Origin: Gnetum montanum
Lineage: Eukaryota > Streptophyta > Gnetopsida > Gnetales > Gnetaceae
Direction of reading: 5' to 3'
Length of the DNA stretch: 50,823 bases
NCBI GenBank assembly: GCA_015680685.1
Contig: MNCI01033409.1
Coordinates: forward strand, 599,770 to 650,592
In this document: piece by piece, positions 45,287 through 50,823 of the stretch
How positions within the stretch are numbered: position 1 is the first letter of the stretch
Layout: the number at the start of each line of letters is the position of its first letter
Program-made: the position numbers and the translations under genes
Notes under the pieces: model-generated
The model's database searches: none
The model's input: the letters and a program-made list of their open reading frames with translations, nothing else
What the model was told of the DNA's origin: nothing

Positions 45287-47190
45287 ATGTCTTCTTCTTC
45301 TCATAAAAGCACTTCACCACCTAGGGATCACACAAGAGACAGTCGGTGGTCTAACACACGTAACCAAGAACTGCCAGTTCCTCAATAGTATCGGGTGGTA
45401 TATACTCATTGGGTATATACCCAATTTTACGTTTATCCTCCATCAGGATGAACAAATGCGCTGGAGAGACCTGCAAGGTAACATAGTGTTGCCCCCAAAT
45501 TGGGCAATCCCTAACATGCTCCTTCGTGCTCTTGCACAAATAGGCATGATGGAATTATATGCTGAATACGTTGCAAAAGATTATGACATAAGGAATTACC
45601 ACCCCATAGCAGCACAATGTCTAAGGGACTCACAGCAAGAGAGCTACCATACATCGTTGAAAAGCAAAGGGGTCCTGCACTCCTAAGCAAAATTAGAGAT
45701 GGTAAACCAATTATAACAGGTTCTCCACCAAATGATGTTCCCCCTCCTAATAATGAGGAGGTGGGGTATTAAAACCTACACTCCATGATTCACAATCCTG
45801 GTTCTAATCCCCATGAACACCAAGTGTTCACTAAGGGAACAAAAACACATGACAAAGATGGGCATTCAGATCATCATCATGATCAGGGCCGTAGCCACTG
45901 AAGAGAAAGTAAAAAACATTATCATGCCGATGGTTCCCCTTCTTCTTCCCCTTCATCACATCATTCACCCTCTCCTTCCACATCCGGATGCATTCACAAA
46001 GAGCCCAACCGTGAGGATAAGGGTAAGGATAGGCAACATGAGAACCCTTGACGAGAGAGTCGATAGAGAGGACGAGGGCATTCTAGAGAGTCAAGGAATA
46101 GAAGGGAAAGTAGCGAACCATGTAGGCATCATAGACGTCATGAGAGAGATGATCATGATGAACCCCTACTAGCAACTTGGAGTATGTTAGACATTACAGA
46201 GGCTATGAGAATACCTACAAGGCACTAGAAAGATAGTCGAATCAAGAGACTAGACATGAACAATATCCCAGACTTTGAGGGGGGATACAATGCTGATCCG
46301 CAAAATCACTTACAAGCATTCCACGATGCTTGCGCCTTGCAAAATATTGAAAATGAGTGGCAAAAGTTAAAGTTGTTTTCTCAGACACTCATAAAAGAAG
46401 CAGAGAGTTGGTAGTGGTCCTTAGAACTGAAATCCATTAGACGGTGGATTACGATGTTAGAACTATTCAACGATAAATACCAAACGTACTCCAGAGTGTC
46501 CAACTTTCGTAAGCAGATCCAAGGATGAAAGTAGGGTAATCATGAACCCTTTGATGCCACCATGGGCTGATATTATGCATTACTACATCGTTGCCCAGGC
46601 CGTGGTTACGCGCAATAGGATCAACTCCGCCACCTCATAGATGGACTAAGACACGAAACTAGGAGAACCCTTGGGACATATGCCCAAGGGAGATTATAAG
46701 AACTTAGGTCCCACAAAGTTCATAGATTGTTGGAGTAAGTAACTAAAGAAGAAGGGGAGCTACGAAAAAGAGAAAGCGCAGAAGAGTACAACTGCGATCC
46801 TTCTCTCCGAAAGAGGGGAGTGAGATTCTGTGAGGAGGAGGATGAGTCACCACTCGAGAAGTTGGTGAATAGAAAAACCTTGCTGCTTCAGAAATTAACA
46901 ACGGAAGTTTCGGCTAAGGTAGATGAAATATGGAGCTCCTTAGATAGTAAAATTGAAACTATCCTAAAAATCATAGAGGATTCTAATGAACGAAGTAGTG
47001 ACCATGATAAGAAAAAGCGGAGAGATTCAGACCATGCACGTAACAAGGGTAAGGGGAAAATGACTATCGCCGATGAGGTTGTGGATTCTAACACGGACAA
47101 TAATGGTGGATGTGAGATCTGCCAATATGATCATCCTAAGGGATGTTGCCCAATAATCTCACATCTGCAAGAGTCCAGGGTGTAGGCACT
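45287..47190 (+). pseudogene. Gag of C
   Basis: The ATG at 45287 opens MSSSSHKSTSPPRD. After a shift an N-terminal block (45456-45686) reads GNIVLPPNWAIPNM and LAQIGMMELYAEYV. A Ser/Arg/His-rich part follows; then the gag core (about 46255-46700) with IPDFEGGYNADPQNHLQAFH, DKYQTYSRVSNFRKQI and LRHLIDGLRHETRRTLGTY; a coiled charged region (46820-47080); and a knuckle-like CEICQYDHPKGCCP at 47112-47153. Several TAG and TGA codons break it. Gag would form the particle. Confidence 0.8.
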
Positions 47191-48340
47191 CAACCCAAGA
47201 CTTAACAAACGGCAAGCACCCCGAAGGTTACCTTATCCCCAAGGTAACCCAAGGCAGTTCCACCAACTGTTAACATATTATCCAAGTGGAACTCCATCAC
47301 AACCTATCGGGCAACACCAGCAATGGCAACACCCACAGTCATGGAGGATGCAACCGCCTAGGCAACAGTACCCTTACCGGCAACCAGACCCGTATGGCTA
47401 TTACGTGCAGCAACCGGTTTCTCCAAGTGACTATATGGGTCACGTAACCCCACAATGTTACTACCAAGTTTAGGATTATTTTATGACTTCTTCTTCTATG
47501 CGAGACACACCACATGCATACCATCCTCTGAATCCATCCGCATCTTTTACGTCAATAGTTCCACTGCCACCCTCTCCAACGATGCAAGGAAAACTTCCCA
47601 CTCAACCGCAGCAACGTAATGCTATGAGAGTTGTAAACCTTCAACTTGCTGCTAGTTCTAAAAAACACACAAAAATAAGATCTTTTTTCAAAACCAAAAG
47701 CCCAAACAAGCTCTAACAACCATAAGCGGTTGAGTCTATGCATGCTCCTTCAACAAATAAGGCTTCGGAGCTCCCTTCAAACCAACAACAGGGCTCAATG
47801 CATACGGTTACCGTTACTAATTGGATAAAGGTGGGCCACCTTCCCAGGAAACTCTCTAACCCTGAAAGTCCCTTAATCTACCTCCAAGTTGCTGGGAACA
47901 AATCACGTAAGGCTTTTCTTAACTCAAGTTCCGGAGTCAACTTAATCTCATGAGAAATGTATAAAGCTTGGAACCTACCTCCACTCAAGCAGAGCAATAT
48001 TCAACTAGAGTTGGCTGATCAGTCCATCACCATTCCCTTGGGATTGGTGGAGGACACCATTACCACTATGTGTGGTTGGTCATACCCAGTTGATTTCTTA
48101 GTGATAGAAGTCAATAGTAACAAAGGGAACTTCCCAATTATAATGGGGAGGGCATTGCTTAGCACCATCAACGCGTGCCTAGAAATCTACGATCTTTCCT
48201 TGGAAATATCTAAGGAAAAAATTTATGGAAAGGTCGAGAAGAAGAAAGTTCCGTGCATCACATACAGTGACTCAAAGGGTGATGACATGAAGGAATGCTC
48301 AGCATCTCCTGCATGCAACTGGTGTGCCCAAGAAACTTAG
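47191..48340 (+). pseudogene. Gln/Pro-rich linker and protease of C
   Basis: A Gln/Pro/Tyr-rich linker (47220-47700) leads to KVGHLPRKLS and the protease. The active site reads FLNSSSGVNLIS (about 47916-47950): the catalytic D is N and the motif is NSS instead of DTG. Then LELADQSITIPLGLVED, GWSYPVDFLVIEVNS, FPIIMGRALLSTINACLEIY and a stop at 48338. One TGA follows NLIS. As it stands the enzyme would be inactive. Confidence 0.75.
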
Positions 48341-50509
48341 ATACAAAGGTGCCTGTATGTAGCAACCACACAACAAGAGAATACCCAGTGGTTGATAGCT
48401 AATTAAGAGAGAAAACCACCAACATGCATGGAAGGAACTGGGGGAACAACTTGCACCCACAACAAAAGCATAGATACATTGGAATATAAGCATCGCCAAC
48501 TTCCAACCCTTAACCTGAAAACATCAATTGGGAGAAGTTGGACACTTTTAAGAAATTCAAACAAACACTCATTATTTTGTATCTCTCCCTTCCAATTCAA
48601 TCATGGGGGAGATGGCCACCTATGCTGATCCTTTGAGACCCTTAGTTCTTTTAAGTTTTTGTTTTACACATTTTTTTTTCACTTTTTTGTTTTGCACTTT
48701 TTTGTTTTAAAAGTTCTTTAACTTTTCTTGTTTTTGTTTTACAACATCGTTCATACTTTTTCTTTTATTTGTGTGTTGTGTCTTATCCATTTTGTTAAGT
48801 TCATCACCAAATAAGTGCTATTAAATGATGGTATGAACTGTTTTCTACTAGTTGCTAATGTTTGGCTTTTACCTTTAAGATTATGATGTTGATACTAAGG
48901 TATGGTTCTTTTGATATAGCAGGCAATGAGTCCACTTCATCCATACATCCACAAATTTCTATGGTCTCTTTTGGCTTGGAACTGTACAATTTCTTTCTCA
49001 ATAATAAGAACTATAACGAATCAGTGACTGGGCATTTCTCAAACTAAGGACTCAAGGATTGAACAGGGTGTGACTTCAAGGGGACTTAACGCATTTGTAT
49101 TGGCTATTCTCTTTGGTGCTTGGATGTTTTCTTTCTGAGTTTTCTTACCATTCCGACATTGCTCCATCATCGGGAAGCTGAGCCAATAAAAATAACAAAG
49201 TCTTTGCATGGTGTGATTCTCACATATAAACATCAAAAAAAAATAGTGAGAATTCAAAGCACACCCCTTAGATGAAATAATCATTTAGGCTGCAAGCACT
49301 GGTTATGGAACTAAAATAACATGTTCCCTCTAACTAAGGCCCTTCTTGCTTCCCATTCTCTCCTCCTTCATTTTCTAGGAATGGTGGTGGCTCTTTGGTG
49401 AAGGCATTGTTGTTACTTCAAGTGGATGGATTAGCCGAATGCATTAATGCAAAGTCACTAGATGTGGTTTGTTTGAGGCCGGACTTGGAATGGGATCTAC
49501 TAAGTCACATTAATCATTAACTACATAAGGGGTTGTACATCACCTTGTCCTTGAGATTCCATTCCATTCTCTTCTTTCCATCATTCTTCCTCCATTATCC
49601 ACCTCATTACCGATTGTATCATTAGTGTATATTTTGGTTAACGCATTGTTTTCTTTTTGGTAAATTCTTGTGGTTAAGACTTTAACTCTTGTTCCAAATG
49701 ACATTCCCAGAGCCTAAAGACTCTTTGAATGTGGGTTTGTCAGGGCATTAAGGGCATGAGCCTACTTTGGGGAGGACCCATTGGCATTCCTATTTGGTAC
49801 ACCAGTTAAATTCTTTCCCTTAACATTTTTGCAATCCACTCTATTTTGTTCATTTCCATCTTGACATCTATTTCATCGATGTTATAGTTGTCTCTTTTTC
49901 TCCATCTTTCTTGTTCTTTTTCTTTCTCCATTCTATTGCTACTGGAGGTTTGCTCTTAGTCATGGGGGTCCTGACCCAATTTTTTTGATTTTCTCCTAAC
50001 CCCTACACCTTCAGTAGTCACCACTATTATATCTCCAGACCCATATCAGCCATACCATAACTCAGCCAATGGACCTTTCACCGAAGCAAGGTATCAATTG
50101 CATTATGATTTATTTACCCTTGCTAATATAAAGATTGTGTTGTGTGTGTAGATGGCAATCATACAACAACGAATTGGATCTGGAGGGAACACTTGGAATG
50201 GATTGGTGCTAAAGTAACTATGTAAGGAATGAGATGGATGGTGCACTTACAGATAGACAACGAAAGGTGCAATCTTGGCATTGAAAGCTGCAAACCTCTT
50301 CTCTCTTCTCTCTTCTCTCTCAGCTACCAAAAAAGGCCTAATGTCAAATGTATAAAGTGTTCACTCTTGTTGTTGTGAACACCAGTTTTGTCATGCTCTG
50401 TAATGATGATCTATTCACATGTCGTCCCATTCACCATTAGTTCCATTCAAGTCAATAATCCCATACCTTCCCAATATTTTGTAAGGAACTTAAGGATGAG
50501 TTTTTATTC
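48341..50509 (+). other. Noncoding 3' region of C
   Basis: No pol domain is visible. T-rich runs with repeated TTTTTGTTTT lie at 48650-48760. A polypurine-tract-like motif, TTAGTCATGGGGGTCC, occurs at about 49955, 550 bases before the terminal tract, and a TCTCTTCTC microsatellite at about 50296-50320. Short frames here are not convincing. Confidence 0.55.
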
Positions 50510-50522
50510 AGTCATGGGTGTA
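50510..50522 (+). other. Polypurine tract of C
   Basis: AGTCATGGGTGTA directly before the LTR edge TGATGAGACG; compare AGTCATGGGGGTA of D. Confidence 0.65.
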
Positions 50523-50823
50523 TGATGAGACGCAATATCACATGGGCTGCGATATCACATACGCGATACCCATCCCCCGCGATATTGCGTCTTCCCCTGC
50601 GATATTGCATACGCAATATCATAGTGTGTTGCCAAATCTATAAATAAGAGGCAGCTCTCTCTTGTTTCTCCATCTAGATCTAGACCTTAGCCAAACTCTT
50701 GCAGTTTTTCCATTCCAGAGTTGGAGTAATTTCCATGTGCCCACAGTAGGAGTCCCAAAGTGAACAGATCTTTATTCGAGCAAATATTGTACTTGAGCAC
50801 AAGTTTGTGTACAGAAATAAAGA
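50523..50823 (+). repeat. 3' LTR of C, first 301 bases
   Basis: It begins TGATGAGACGCAATATCAC. U3 is 115 bases up to the TATA box and carries five to six GATATC/GATATT-like words (50532-50622), against one in the 5' LTR. From 50636 it matches 44421 onward (AATCTATAAATAAGAGGC, TTAGCCAAACTCTTGCAG) to the window end. Confidence 0.85.

Larger units (their letters stand above)
44389..50823 (+). mobile_element. Element C: gag-protease-only gypsy element, 3' LTR cut by window end
   Basis: 5' LTR 44389-45141, primer site, gag (45287-47190), protease (to 48340), 2.2 kb noncoding, polypurine tract, 3' LTR from 50523. There is no reverse transcriptase, RNase H or integrase and no sign of a scar. Total length would be near 7 kb. 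It is close to B in gag and protease. Gag- or gag-protease-only elements of this kind have been described in plants as TR-GAG. The LTRs differ at roughly one base in eleven over the part I compared. Confidence 0.85.

Overview
The window looks like intergenic DNA from a large, AT-rich, repeat-packed plant nuclear genome. A gymnosperm is plausible, but nothing here fixes the species. I see no ordinary host gene, rRNA, tRNA or CRISPR array. Almost everything is LTR retrotransposon, mostly old, full of in-frame stops and frameshifts, and nested. All calls were read by eye; no homology search was run.

Layout. Element A (about 1-12770, minus strand) is a Ty3/gypsy element of the Tat/Ogre type: 5' LTR 11172-12770, primer site, gag and protease (7103-10914), then a remnant pol with a deleted reverse transcriptase, an archaeal-type RNase H and part of an integrase. 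Between protease and pol it carries a gene on the opposite strand (2459-6536) with several frame-consistent GT-AG introns. A sits inside the integrase of element B (12771-18367, minus, Athila-like), whose LTR is 17464-18367. After a stretch with no recognised gene and an LTR fragment (19296-19880) comes remnant F: a plus-strand protease at about 21390-21860, followed by another unidentified opposite-strand gene (about 22540-25560), then a promoter-bearing LTR-like stretch. Element H (about 26515-41190, plus, copia/SIRE-like) has gag and an intron-bearing accessory ORF, split by the complete element D (30267-39263, minus) with a 5-bp CTCTT target duplication. D carries gag plus an accessory gene with its own promoter-like region. 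A copia remnant J (about 41200-44388, minus) is followed by element C (44389 to beyond the end, plus), a gag-protease-only relative of B.

Common theme. No element retains an intact reverse transcriptase, so all copies here would have depended on enzymes supplied elsewhere. Several carry accessory genes that still contain introns, and two (A and F) have such a gene just downstream of protease on the opposite strand. The accessory ORFs of D (gypsy) and H (copia) look like the same domain family. The D, C and E LTRs share clusters of GATATC-like palindromes in U3. The strongest candidate for something undescribed is the spliced antisense gene inside element A.
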